Origin: Opitutia bacterium
Lineage (GTDB): Bacteria; Verrucomicrobiota; Verrucomicrobiia; Opitutales; Opitutaceae
Direction of reading: 5' to 3'
Assembly: GCA_947453695.1 (NCBI GenBank)
Contig: CANGHW010000001.1
Coordinates: forward strand, 1 to 64,000
Length of the DNA: 64,000 bases
The notes beneath the pieces were generated by a model. The model was not told where the DNA came from. It saw nothing but the letters and a program-made list of their open reading frames with translations, and searched no databases. The position numbers and the translations under genes are program-made. This document shows positions 35,928 to 44,376 of the stretch, in pieces. Each line of letters opens with the position of its first letter. Within the stretch, counting starts at the first letter, position 1.

Positions 35928-38192
35928 GTGGCCTCGTTTCCCCGTCCCCTAACCCTTCCCCCTGTCGTGTTGTTGTTTGAACGTAGTATTCTTCGTGCCC
36001 TATGGCCGCGGTTCGCGCCCGGCGTCATCTGGAAAGCCTGCGTGACGTTGCTGGCGGTTGCGTTCGCGATCGTGGCGCGGGCCTGTGGCTATGACTTCGG
36101 TGCCGTAGTCCGCTATTTCGCTTATTTCGCCGCTTACATCGTGTTGCCCGGCGTCGTGATTTTGGCGCTGCTCAAGCGGGGGCCGATCTCACTGATGGTG
36201 GCATTGGCCCTGGCGGTGCCGACGGGATTTGCCGTGGAGATATTTTCCTATCTAGCCCTCGCCGCGCTGGATCTGCGAGGGGTGTATCCTTTTGTGCCGG
36301 TGATTTGGTTGGCCTTGGGTGCCTGGTGGTGGAGGAAGAAAAACGCATGGCCGGTGCAGGTGCGCCTTTCTGGTTCCCATGCCGGTTTGGCGCTGGGGTT
36401 GATGGTGGCGTTTCTCGCGACGGTCGTGATGGCGGCCAGCCAGATGTTTGCCGAGTCGCCGCTCTCGTTGGGATTACCGTCGCGGGCGATCTTCCACGAT
36501 TGGGTCTACCTCGTGAGCCGGGCCGCGGTGATCAAAAACAACTGGCCGCTGAATGATCCGAGTTTGTCCGGCACGCCGCTGCAGTATCACTATTTCCTGA
36601 TGGTGCACGCCGCCGCGGCGTCCGCCACGACTGGCGTGGAGCTCACGGTGATCCTGCTGCGGCTCGTGATGCTGCCGCTCGGTGCGATTCTCGTGGCTCA
36701 GGCCTATGTGTTGGGGCGTCGCGTCGCCCGGAGCCCGTGGGCCGGTGTGATTGCGGCGCTATTGCTGGTGGCCGTGAGCGAGGTGTCGTTTTCGGCCTCC
36801 TACGGCCAGAGCATGTTTCTGGGGCTGTTCATCCGGTGGCTGTTCGTCAGCCCGACTTTCTTTTTCGGTATGGTCTACTGCGGGGCGCTCCTCTTGGCCG
36901 TGGACTATTGTGCCCGGCAAAAGCGTTGCACCGGGTGGCATGTGGCCTGGTTGGGGCTGTTGGCCGCGGCCGGCACGGGGGCCAAGGGCACCTTGTTGCC
37001 CGTGATGCTGTGCGCACTGGCCCTGTGGTTTGGGTGGCGCTGGGCCCGCGAGCGGACGTTTCCCCAGCGCCTGGCGGTCTTCGGTGTGGTGATGGGGTTG
37101 GCCTTTGCCGCCGTCTATGCGGTCACGATGTCGTCGTGGCGCACGGGCGATGCGGCCTTCCGGCCGTTTCATGTCTTTGAATTGACGGAGTTTTGGCGGA
37201 CCTACCTGCCGTTGTGGCAGCAGGGTCTGGCACGGTGGTTGCCCGACGCGCTGGCCCATCCCCTGGCAGCCCTGGCCTGTGCGTCGGTCGTGTTTGCGGG
37301 CACCTGCGGGGTGCGCCTGCTGGCGATTCCCTACCTCTGGTGGGGCCAACGTCGCGGCCAAGAGCCCCTGGTGGCCTGGCTGGGGGCATTTTTTGTGGCC
37401 AGTGCGAGTATGGGGCTGCTCATGGAGCTCAATAGCTATGGCGAACTCTATCTGATCTTGATGATCCGCCTCCCGATGGCCGCGCTCGCCGGAGCCGCGA
37501 TCATCGAGGCCTATGAGCGGGTGCAACGTTGGCGGATTGAGCGTGTTCCTAGGGCGACGAGGGGCCCCGGTTCCTTCGCCTTGCCAGGTAGTTGGCGTCG
37601 ATTGGTGGTTGTCGCCGGTTCGGCCCTTTGCCTGGTGGCCGTGGCGGTGCAGGCGAGATTGTGGCTCTCGCGCAATCACACCGGCTTTGCCCTGTGGCTG
37701 GCTACGCCGCCCAAGGCCCCGGCCGATGATTCCATGCGACAGCTGCACGAGGCGCTGCGGTGGGTGCGCAACAACACGGATCGAAACGCCGTGCTCGTGA
37801 CCAATGCGTTTACGCTGGAGAACATGAAGAAGGATCACTGGGGCGCGCTGGATCGCACCCTCGCCGGCGTGCACTTTTACTATTCGGCCTTGTCGGAGCG
37901 CCGGCTGTGGTTCGAGGGCCATAACTACATCATGGACACCACGCGGGCTCGCATCCGGGCCAACATGGCCGCCGGCTTCTTCTACCGTGGCCGGCCGCTC
38001 GACCCGATGATCATCAGTGTCGGGTCGCCGACCTATGCCGTGGTGGACCGGAGTCTGGCCGATGGGGCGCGGGTCGATGCCTCGATCCATCCCTTGGTCT
38101 TCCAGAATGCCCGGATCGAGGTCTACCAACTGTCACGCGGGCTGGCCGCCAACTTGGTGGCCGCGAATTCGATTCCCGCCGACCGCGATTGA
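35928..38192 (+). CDS. Large multi-pass membrane protein, GT-C glycosyltransferase-like
   Basis: 754 residues from a GTG at 35928; a start a few codons later is possible. It has about 11-13 hydrophobic segments between residues 35 and 590, then a soluble, probably periplasmic C-terminal region of ~150 residues. An early loop reads HDWVYLVSRAAVIKNNWPLNDPSLSGTPLQYHYF over its key positions, which resembles the acidic loop pattern before Y-rich segments in GT-C or DUF2298-type membrane proteins that use lipid-linked sugars. I do not recognise the exact family. It stands alone between the pectinesterases and an M13 peptidase. Confidence 0.6.
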   Translation: MASFPRPLTLPPVVLLFERSILRALWPRFAPGVIWKACVTLLAVAFAIVARACGYDFGAVVRYFAYFAAYIVLPGVVILALLKRGPISLMVALALAVPTGFAVEIFSYLALAALDLRGVYPFVPVIWLALGAWWWRKKNAWPVQVRLSGSHAGLALGLMVAFLATVVMAASQMFAESPLSLGLPSRAIFHDWVYLVSRAAVIKNNWPLNDPSLSGTPLQYHYFLMVHAAAASATTGVELTVILLRLVMLPLGAILVAQAYVLGRRVARSPWAGVIAALLLVAVSEVSFSASYGQSMFLGLFIRWLFVSPTFFFGMVYCGALLLAVDYCARQKRCTGWHVAWLGLLAAAGTGAKGTLLPVMLCALALWFGWRWARERTFPQRLAVFGVVMGLAFAAVYAVTMSSWRTGDAAFRPFHVFELTEFWRTYLPLWQQGLARWLPDALAHPLAALACASVVFAGTCGVRLLAIPYLWWGQRRGQEPLVAWLGAFFVASASMGLLMELNSYGELYLILMIRLPMAALAGAAIIEAYERVQRWRIERVPRATRGPGSFALPGSWRRLVVVAGSALCLVAVAVQARLWLSRNHTGFALWLATPPKAPADDSMRQLHEALRWVRNNTDRNAVLVTNAFTLENMKKDHWGALDRTLAGVHFYYSALSERRLWFEGHNYIMDTTRARIRANMAAGFFYRGRPLDPMIISVGSPTYAVVDRSLADGARVDASIHPLVFQNARIEVYQLSRGLAANLVAANSIPADRD

Positions 38193-38217
38193 GCCGGTGC
38201 TGTGGCGGTCGGCCTTG

Positions 38218-38270
38218 TGTCATAAAGCGCTTGCGGGCCAACGCACCCGCCGATTGGTGGTGTTATGACA
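38218..38270. promoter_or_regulatory. Inverted repeat spanning the start codon of the first M13 peptidase
   Basis: Arms TGTCATAA (38218-38225) and TTATGACA (38263-38270); the second covers the ATG at 38265. Between them GCGGG (38233-38237) can pair with CCCGC. A possible mRNA hairpin over the start site. Confidence 0.35.
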
Positions 38271-40277
38271 AAACGTTTTTTGACCGCTCTGTTGGTAGCG
38301 GCAGCGCTGCCGGCCGGGCTGCTGCGAGCCGGGATTGACCTCAAGAACTTCGACCTGACAGTGAAACCGCAGGACGACTTTTACCGGTATGTGAACGGCA
38401 CCTGGCTGAAGGAAAACCCGGTCCCGGCCGATCAGTCGCGCTGGGGCGGTTTCGTCCAGCTCAGCGAGGAAAACCAAAAGAATCTGCGCGCCCTGTGCGA
38501 AGCCGCCGCGGCGAAAGGGGCGAGCGCCACCCCGATCGAGAAGAAGGTGGGGGATTTGTTTACCAGTGGCATGGATGTCGCCGCGCTCAATGCCGCCGGG
38601 GCCAAGCCACTCCAGCCGGAGCTCGAGCGACTCAAGGCCGTCAAAACGCCAGCCGACGTTTTGAGTGCGATGGCGCGTTTGCAGTCGTTTGGGGTTAGCG
38701 TTGGCTTCCGCTTCGGCAGCTCGCCCGATCTCAAGCAGAGCGAGCGCGAGATCGCCATCTTGGCTCAGGGCGGCCTCGGTCTGCCCGAGCGCGGCTATTA
38801 TTTTAACGATGACGAGAAGTCGCTGAAGATCCGTCAGGCCTACGTGGCCCACATCGCCAACCTCTTTGTGCTGCTCGGTGAAACGCGGGAGGCGGCCACA
38901 GTCGCCGCCCAGTCGGTCATGGCGCTCGAGACCAAGCTCGCGCTCAACACCCTGGCCCGCGTCCAACTGCGCGATCCCTACCGCAGCTACCACAAGATGG
39001 CCCTGGCGGAGGCCGTGGCGAAAACGCCCGGGATTGATTTCACCGCCTACCTGGCCGCTCGCCAGGCGCCTGCTTTCACGGAGCTGAATCTTGCGCATCC
39101 CGAATTTTTCAAGGGCTTCGAGGCTGCGCTGAACACGGTGCCTGCGGTCGACTGGCAGGCCTACCTGTGCTGGCATCTCGTGCGCCACGCGGCGCCGTAT
39201 TTGAGCGAGCCGTTTGAGCGGGAGAGTTTCTCCTTCAACAGCACGGTGCTCAACGGCGTCACCGAGATGAAGCCGCGTTGGAAGCGGGTCGTCACCGTCG
39301 TTGATGGCCAGCTCGGGGAGGCGCTCGGCCAGCTCTACGTCGCCGCGTATTTCCCGCCGGCCGCCAAGGAGCGCATGGCCCGCCTCGTGGAGGATCTACG
39401 CGCGTCGCTGCGCGAGCGTTTGAACGCGCTCGACTGGATGGACGCGCCCACCCGGGCGAAGGCGTTGGCAAAGCTCGAGGCCTTCTCGGTGAAGATCGGC
39501 TATCCTGACAAGTGGCGTGACTACAGTGCGGTCCGCATCGCGCCGGATGATTTCTTCGGCAACATCGTGCGGTCCGATACGGCCGAGGTCGCCCGTCGGC
39601 TGGCGCGGATCGGCGAGTTGGTGGATCGCAGCCAGTGGGGCATGACGCCCCCGACCGTCAACGCCTACTACCGCCCCACGAGCAACGAGATCGTGTTTCC
39701 CGCCGGCATTCTCCAGCCGCCCTTCTTCGACCTGCAGGCCGACGATGCGCTGAATTACGGTGGCATCGGCGCCGTGATCGGCCACGAGATGACGCATGGC
39801 TTCGACGACAGCGGGGCGAAATACGATGCGCAGGGCAACCTGAGCAACTGGTGGTCCGAGGAGAGCGCGAAGAATTTCAAGCTCCGGACGACCGCCATTG
39901 TGAAGCAGTTCTCCGCCTACTCGCCCATTCCCGGTCTCACGCTGAACGGCGAGCTTACGCAGGGAGAAAACATCGCTGATCTCGGCGGCGTGAAGATTGC
40001 CTACGGGGCCTTGCAACGGGCGCTCGCGGACAAGCCCCGGACCAAGATCGATGGGTTTACACCCGAGCAGCGGTTCTTCCTGAGCTATGCGACGATTTGG
40101 CGGGTCAACTCGCGGCCCGAAGCCTCCCGCCTCCGCGCCGCGACCGATCCGCACTCGCCCGGTGAGTTCCGCGTGCGGGGACCGCTCTCCAATCTCGACG
40201 AGTTTGCCCGCGCCTTCGATATCCCGGAGGGCTCGCCCATGCGCCGCCCGGCCGCGGAGCGCGTGACGATTTGGTAG
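38265..40277 (+). CDS. M13-family zinc metallopeptidase (neprilysin/PepO-like), copy 1
   Basis: 670 residues with a signal peptide (residues 1-22). The M13 N-terminal region (QDDFYRYVNGTWLKENPVPAD, shown in key part) is followed by the peptidase domain: NAYYRPTSNEIVFPAGILQPPFF, the zinc site HEMTH at 507-511, and GENIADLGG with the third ligand Glu. The C-terminus ends in TIW, close to the VW end typical of the family. It would degrade short peptides in the periplasm. A paralogue lies at 44377; both face the prepilin cluster between them. Confidence 0.95.
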   Translation: MTKRFLTALLVAAALPAGLLRAGIDLKNFDLTVKPQDDFYRYVNGTWLKENPVPADQSRWGGFVQLSEENQKNLRALCEAAAAKGASATPIEKKVGDLFTSGMDVAALNAAGAKPLQPELERLKAVKTPADVLSAMARLQSFGVSVGFRFGSSPDLKQSEREIAILAQGGLGLPERGYYFNDDEKSLKIRQAYVAHIANLFVLLGETREAATVAAQSVMALETKLALNTLARVQLRDPYRSYHKMALAEAVAKTPGIDFTAYLAARQAPAFTELNLAHPEFFKGFEAALNTVPAVDWQAYLCWHLVRHAAPYLSEPFERESFSFNSTVLNGVTEMKPRWKRVVTVVDGQLGEALGQLYVAAYFPPAAKERMARLVEDLRASLRERLNALDWMDAPTRAKALAKLEAFSVKIGYPDKWRDYSAVRIAPDDFFGNIVRSDTAEVARRLARIGELVDRSQWGMTPPTVNAYYRPTSNEIVFPAGILQPPFFDLQADDALNYGGIGAVIGHEMTHGFDDSGAKYDAQGNLSNWWSEESAKNFKLRTTAIVKQFSAYSPIPGLTLNGELTQGENIADLGGVKIAYGALQRALADKPRTKIDGFTPEQRFFLSYATIWRVNSRPEASRLRAATDPHSPGEFRVRGPLSNLDEFARAFDIPEGSPMRRPAAERVTIW

Positions 40278-40285
40278 GCGTCGGT

Positions 40286-41677
40286 CTACTTGAGGAAACC
40301 GCTCGTAGTGGTGGCCAGCGTGGTCAGCTCGCTGGTTCCCTGGAGGTCATACCATTTCAGGAGGGACCAGCCGGTGCCGACTTTGTTACTGCCGGTAGTG
40401 AGCGCCTCGTCGTAGTGGAAGCTCCAGCCGGCGGCCGTGCTAAATGTATCGGCAATGATGGCGCCCGTGAATTGCTTTGACGTTCCGCCGCCGTTAAGGG
40501 TCACGGTTGCGAGCGGGGCGTAGAAGCAGCCGACGGTGTCGGGGGAATGGCCGAGCGTAACCTTGGTTGTCAAAATGCCGAAGACTTGGAGCGCGCCCGC
40601 CCAGTTTTTATTTGTAAAGCCGGTGCTGCCCGTGGTGGTGATATCCCCTAGGGACCAGACTATGCAGGTGGCGCCGGTGTCCACTTCGAGGCCCCCAGTC
40701 ATATTCAGGACGAGCATCGTGACATTTTTCCCAGCGGCGATTTTCGTTTTCCCAAGCTGCTGGGTTATTGCCATGTAGTAGTAGCGTCCGTCCGGTGAAA
40801 TCCTATCTCCCGACGCCGGAAGGTCGGCCGGGATTGAGGAAAAGACGATATAGTTGATGTTCATGCCCGAAAATGTGGGCGTGCTGTAACTGGGGAAGGG
40901 GGTGCTGGTGTATTTGTTGATGATGCTGCCGCTCACCTGGGAGGCGTTGATCGTGTTGGAACTCGCAGCGAGCAATACATTGCCTTGGACCTTCGCGCCT
41001 GAGCCGAGCGTGATCGTGCCAGTGGAGCCGGTGGAGATGAGATTGCCGTTGCTGCCGGGATTAACTTTGCAGTCGTCGTAGGTCAGACGTTTCCAGCTAT
41101 CGTCATCGCTGGACTGGTTGCCTGGGTTGGAGTTAAAACTGTCGACGAGGCAGCTAGAGCCAAGGCTGAGGCTCGTCTTGGTGAGAATGGCGGCGTTATA
41201 GCCGCCGGTTTTCTTAAGGGTGCATTTCAGCGTTTTTTTGACGACGGGACTGCCGTCAAGGGGGGTGATGGTCGCTTGAGAGATACAGGCGGGCGTGCTG
41301 CTGACGCCGTCGTAACCGATGACGAAAATTTTCACTATCCCGACGGCGTTATTGCCGAGATTGAACGACGGGAGCGTGAGCGTGGCGTTGCCTGACGCGG
41401 TGGTCCAACCGCTCCACGCGGTCGAGACCACCGTGCCGCCGTCGACGAGTCGGTAGCAGTAGATGCCCTCCTCCAGGCCGGCCTCGGCGAGATTGGCCGC
41501 GGCGTTGAGATAGTAGGTCCGGTCGGAGACCTTGGAGCTATTGTAGCTGACCCGGAGGTAGCTCGCCAGGCCGAGCGCAATCGCGGTCGAGATAAGCATC
41601 GCGCTAATCAGGAGACTGCCGCCTATGCTGCGGTGGCGAGCGGATGAGAGAGTCGAACGGGAATGGGCGCGGTTCAT
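40286..41677 (-). CDS. PilX-like prepilin-cluster protein
   Basis: 463 residues from the ATG at 41677, overlapping the upstream prepilin gene by 4 bp. It has one N-terminal hydrophobic segment (residues 18-40, GGSLLISAMLISTAIALGLASYL, shown in part), as in PilX-type minor pilin assembly proteins, but no FTxxE cleavage signal. The rest is serine/threonine/glycine-rich beta sequence with repeat-like runs (TGSTGTITLGSGAKVQGNVL) similar to beta-helix or adhesin-like folds. It is the last gene of the five-gene minus-strand cluster. Function inferred from position: surface or filament-tip protein. Confidence 0.7.
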   Translation of the reverse strand: MNRAHSRSTLSSARHRSIGGSLLISAMLISTAIALGLASYLRVSYNSSKVSDRTYYLNAAANLAEAGLEEGIYCYRLVDGGTVVSTAWSGWTTASGNATLTLPSFNLGNNAVGIVKIFVIGYDGVSSTPACISQATITPLDGSPVVKKTLKCTLKKTGGYNAAILTKTSLSLGSSCLVDSFNSNPGNQSSDDDSWKRLTYDDCKVNPGSNGNLISTGSTGTITLGSGAKVQGNVLLAASSNTINASQVSGSIINKYTSTPFPSYSTPTFSGMNINYIVFSSIPADLPASGDRISPDGRYYYMAITQQLGKTKIAAGKNVTMLVLNMTGGLEVDTGATCIVWSLGDITTTGSTGFTNKNWAGALQVFGILTTKVTLGHSPDTVGCFYAPLATVTLNGGGTSKQFTGAIIADTFSTAAGWSFHYDEALTTGSNKVGTGWSLLKWYDLQGTSELTTLATTTSGFLK

Positions 41678-42249
41678 GATACGGGCTTGTTGCGCAGCGT
41701 GTAGCTGTTGGCGGATTTCGAGACAGCGGCGGCCCCCAGGGTGGAAGTCCGCGAGAGGGTCATCGAAATTTGCAGGCGTTTGGTGGCGCCATCGGAGGAG
41801 GTGGCGGAGCCGCTGGTATCCAAGCGCGAAAACGTCAGCGCCGTGACGCCGGTGGCGAGGTTGATTTTCCCAGTGGAGCCGCTGCTGCTCGCGCCGTTGA
41901 CGCGGTAGAAAACCTTGGTGGAGCTGTTCCACGCATACGTGAACTGGCTCGTGGTGCCATCACTCTCGTCGACCGTGATCGTGATATCCCCCGAACCGTT
42001 ATAGGTGACGGCGCTGGCTGCTTTGGCGTCGATGGCGAGCTGTTCGAGGCTACGCCGCACTTGGGCGTCCATTTCCGAGTATTGGGTCACGCGGAGGCCG
42101 CTTTTGATGAGCTGCAGATTGGCCCCCAGCACGGCGGCCAACACAAACGAGCTGATCGTGCATCCAATCATCAGCTCGATGAGCGTGAACGCGGAGCAGT
42201 CACGGCGAGACCTACTTCTGGGACGTGAGATAGGTATAGAGGCCGCCAT
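41674..42249 (-). CDS. Prepilin-like protein, PilW-type
   Basis: 191 residues. A basic leader of 20 residues ends in A/FTLIELMIG, the type IV prepilin cleavage and methylation motif with Glu at +5, followed by a hydrophobic helix (to ~45). The residue before the cleavage site is Ala, where Gly is usual but Ala is tolerated. The C-terminal part is a beta-rich globular domain (ITITVDESDGTTSQFTYAW). The start overlaps the upstream prepilin gene by 38 bp. Likely a minor pilin or pseudopilin. Confidence 0.85.
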   Translation of the reverse strand: MAASIPISRPRSRSRRDCSAFTLIELMIGCTISSFVLAAVLGANLQLIKSGLRVTQYSEMDAQVRRSLEQLAIDAKAASAVTYNGSGDITITVDESDGTTSQFTYAWNSSTKVFYRVNGASSSGSTGKINLATGVTALTFSRLDTSGSATSSDGATKRLQISMTLSRTSTLGAAAVSKSANSYTLRNKPVS

Positions 42250-42697
42250 TGCCGTAGTAGGTGGTCTGGCTCCGGCTGGAGGAGTGACCGTCGTAGTTCT
42301 TCCACGTCACCGTGAGGGTGATTTGGAGGAGTTTGCCCCCGCGATTCGCCACAAGGGCGGTCTGGCGGGAGAGAGAAAATCGACCGGCCACCGTTGGATC
42401 TCCGGTGAAGGCAGAGTCGATCGCGGCCTTGTAGGTGGCATCGCTGACCTGGGCCCAAGTCAGGAGCCGCTCCTTTTCCATCTGGCACTGCAGGATACGG
42501 CAGCCGATGTCGACATTGCGGGTGGCGTCGAGGTTGTTGAACGCCCGCTGCATGGTGGTGATCGCCGTGGTAATCGTGAGCGCCAGGATGGTCACGGCCA
42601 TCATGACTTCCAGAAGGGTAAACGCGCCCGGGCCACGCTGCCGTCTTGGCAAGGCGGCGATGCTGCTCCTCAGTGGGGAGGGATGCGGCGTGGACAT
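42212..42697 (-). CDS. Prepilin-like protein, PilV-type
   Basis: 161 residues. Leader of 25 residues ending A/FTLLEVMMA with Glu at +5, then the N-terminal hydrophobic helix. The globular part (QMEKERLLTWAQV..., TLTVTWKNYDGHSSSRS) resembles PilV/GspI-type minor pilins. It overlaps the PilW-type gene. With its neighbours it forms a minor-pilin set that may prime a type IV pilus or type II secretion pseudopilus; the assembly motors are not in this window. Confidence 0.85.
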   Translation of the reverse strand: MSTPHPSPLRSSIAALPRRQRGPGAFTLLEVMMAVTILALTITTAITTMQRAFNNLDATRNVDIGCRILQCQMEKERLLTWAQVSDATYKAAIDSAFTGDPTVAGRFSLSRQTALVANRGGKLLQITLTVTWKNYDGHSSSRSQTTYYGNGGLYTYLTSQK

Positions 42698-42795
42698 CGT
42701 GAAGATACGGGGGAATCGGCCCCGCCGATGCGAAGTTTAGAGCCCTGACTGAAAAGCCGTATTTCTGCTAATTTTTTCCTGTCGGCAGGGAAGAC

Positions 42796-43590
42796 TTACG
42801 GCAGACGATGGTAGGTTTCCCCGCCGGTCGTGAGTAGTGCAGTCCCCTCAAAACGGAGGGTCACGTTCGTGGAGGTGCCACGGACAGCGAGTTGCGTTCC
42901 AAGTTTACCGACGCGGTAGGTGTCGCGGATCAAGCTGGGGGCACCGTCGTCATTGTTTTGAAACAGCTTGATGTTGCCGTCGGATGCCAGGGCTACACCG
43001 TGGGCGCCGGGATTCGGTCCGGTCATGTAAACCCCGGAGAGTTCGGTGCGTGCGCGTTCGCTGGACGGCTCATCGGCGAGAAGTTGAAATTCATCGGCCG
43101 GGGAATCGGGGTCGGCGAAGCCCAGCGCGAAAACCAGATAGCCGGCCGAGCACGCGGCCATGAGGCCGAGTGCGAGACGATGCGACGAACGGAGGGCGGT
43201 CCGAGGCGGGGGGAGGCGGACCGGAGTAGTGCCTTCGTCGACTGCTGCGGCGGGTGCGACAAAGGGGGCGCGGGTGCGGGCGGCGGCGGCGGTGCCATCG
43301 AGCTCCGCGATGATCTCGTCGACGGAGAGCACCAGGGCGGGAGCGAGCGCATCGCGCGGGTCGTAGAGGTGGAGCCGGTTTTGCCCCGTGCGGACGAGAT
43401 GTTTTTGGCGCCGTGTCTCGAGGATGATTTCGGGGTCGGCCTTGGCGTTGTCTGCGGCGTTGAGTAACCGGAACTGTTCGAGCAAGGCGCGGACCTCGTC
43501 GCGAGACTGTGTGCCGAGCGAACGTGGACCGAAGTCGGGCGAGGCCTGGGTGGCGTCAGTAGAGAGGTTTACGAGGGTCGTCCGGAACAT
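42796..43590 (-). CDS. Hypothetical single-pass membrane protein in the prepilin cluster
   Basis: 264 residues. A soluble N-terminal region (about 1-130, charged with an Ala/Pro linker) precedes one membrane segment near residues 137-157 (LALGLMAACSAGYLVFALGF, its core) and a ~95-residue beta-type C-terminal region (VYMTGPNPGAHGVALASDG, TLRFEGTALLTTGG). Not recognised. The place between a prepilin-like gene and pilV-type gene, same strand with short gaps, suggests an assembly or inner-membrane platform role similar in layout to GspM/PilN-type proteins (inference). Confidence 0.6.
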   Translation of the reverse strand: MFRTTLVNLSTDATQASPDFGPRSLGTQSRDEVRALLEQFRLLNAADNAKADPEIILETRRQKHLVRTGQNRLHLYDPRDALAPALVLSVDEIIAELDGTAAAARTRAPFVAPAAAVDEGTTPVRLPPPRTALRSSHRLALGLMAACSAGYLVFALGFADPDSPADEFQLLADEPSSERARTELSGVYMTGPNPGAHGVALASDGNIKLFQNNDDGAPSLIRDTYRVGKLGTQLAVRGTSTNVTLRFEGTALLTTGGETYHRLP

Positions 43591-43595
43591 AGCGG

Positions 43596-44207
43596 CTAGC
43601 GTTTGGCTAGGACCGTGAGGACGGGCCAGCCGTTGAATCCGATGCGAAATTTTCCGGTGGTGAGGTCGCCGTCGTCCAGGCGCCGGTCGATCTCAAGGAG
43701 ATCGGCGAGAGTAAGGCGGAGGGGAGGGGAAGGAGGGAAGGCCGTGAGCGTCAGGGTGCCGCCGGGAGGCTGGGCGGGTGCCTCAGTGGCTGCCGGGTCG
43801 GCGGTGGGCGGCAGAGGGGACCAGCGGAAATGGCCGCCCAAGGCCGAGGGCGCTGTCCAATCAAATTTGGTGAGAGAAGGCTGCATGCCGGCGGGCACCC
43901 GGCCCGGCGGGGCATCGGCGGGAGCCTTACCGTTGATCTGGAGATGGATGAGAAAGGCCTCCTCCGCGGCGGCGAAATCGGCGATGAGCTGTTCCCGGGC
44001 GTCGACGTGGGCGAAACGTTGCCAAGCGACAAAAATCGCGGCGACCAGCAGGCAGACGAAGACGAAGACCAGCGCCAGATCGTAGATCGGCCAGAGCGTT
44101 TTCTCCAAGGGGGCCTGAAGAGCCTTCGGCATGGATGGGGCCGGCGAGGCGTCCTCGACGTCGCTAGTCGCAGGAACATCTATGCTGTATTTGTTTAAGG
44201 TGAGCAT
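43596..44207 (-). CDS. Pseudopilin-like membrane protein lacking a prepilin signal
   Basis: 203 residues. An N-terminal cytoplasmic stretch of ~38 residues precedes one membrane segment (about 41-63, YDLALVFVFVCLLVAAIFV). The C-terminal IDRRLDDGDLTTGKFRIG nearly repeats the C-terminal IDRTIDDGDLTTGLFRKIG of the pseudopilin at 59717, and the middle (PAGMQPSL, WTAPSALGGHFRW) matches the layout of verrucomicrobial pseudopilins. Yet no FTxxE cleavage motif is present. It heads the five-gene minus-strand cluster, so it may be a non-processed pilin-like anchor. Assignment rests on the shared motif only. Confidence 0.6.
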   Translation of the reverse strand: MLTLNKYSIDVPATSDVEDASPAPSMPKALQAPLEKTLWPIYDLALVFVFVCLLVAAIFVAWQRFAHVDAREQLIADFAAAEEAFLIHLQINGKAPADAPPGRVPAGMQPSLTKFDWTAPSALGGHFRWSPLPPTADPAATEAPAQPPGGTLTLTAFPPSPPLRLTLADLLEIDRRLDDGDLTTGKFRIGFNGWPVLTVLAKR

Positions 44208-44376
44208 GGCCGTGGGGCGGTCGTTTACCGGATGGGGAGGAGGGCGTTGGGAGATGGTCGGGCCCCAAGGCGCAGGGCGTCATTTCGACTATCGGCACCA
44301 GCGTCCGCTGCTTAAGGTGTTTCCCTCGTTTTAGTCCAAAAAGGGAGACGACGCTTGCTCCGCGATTCGACCCCGG

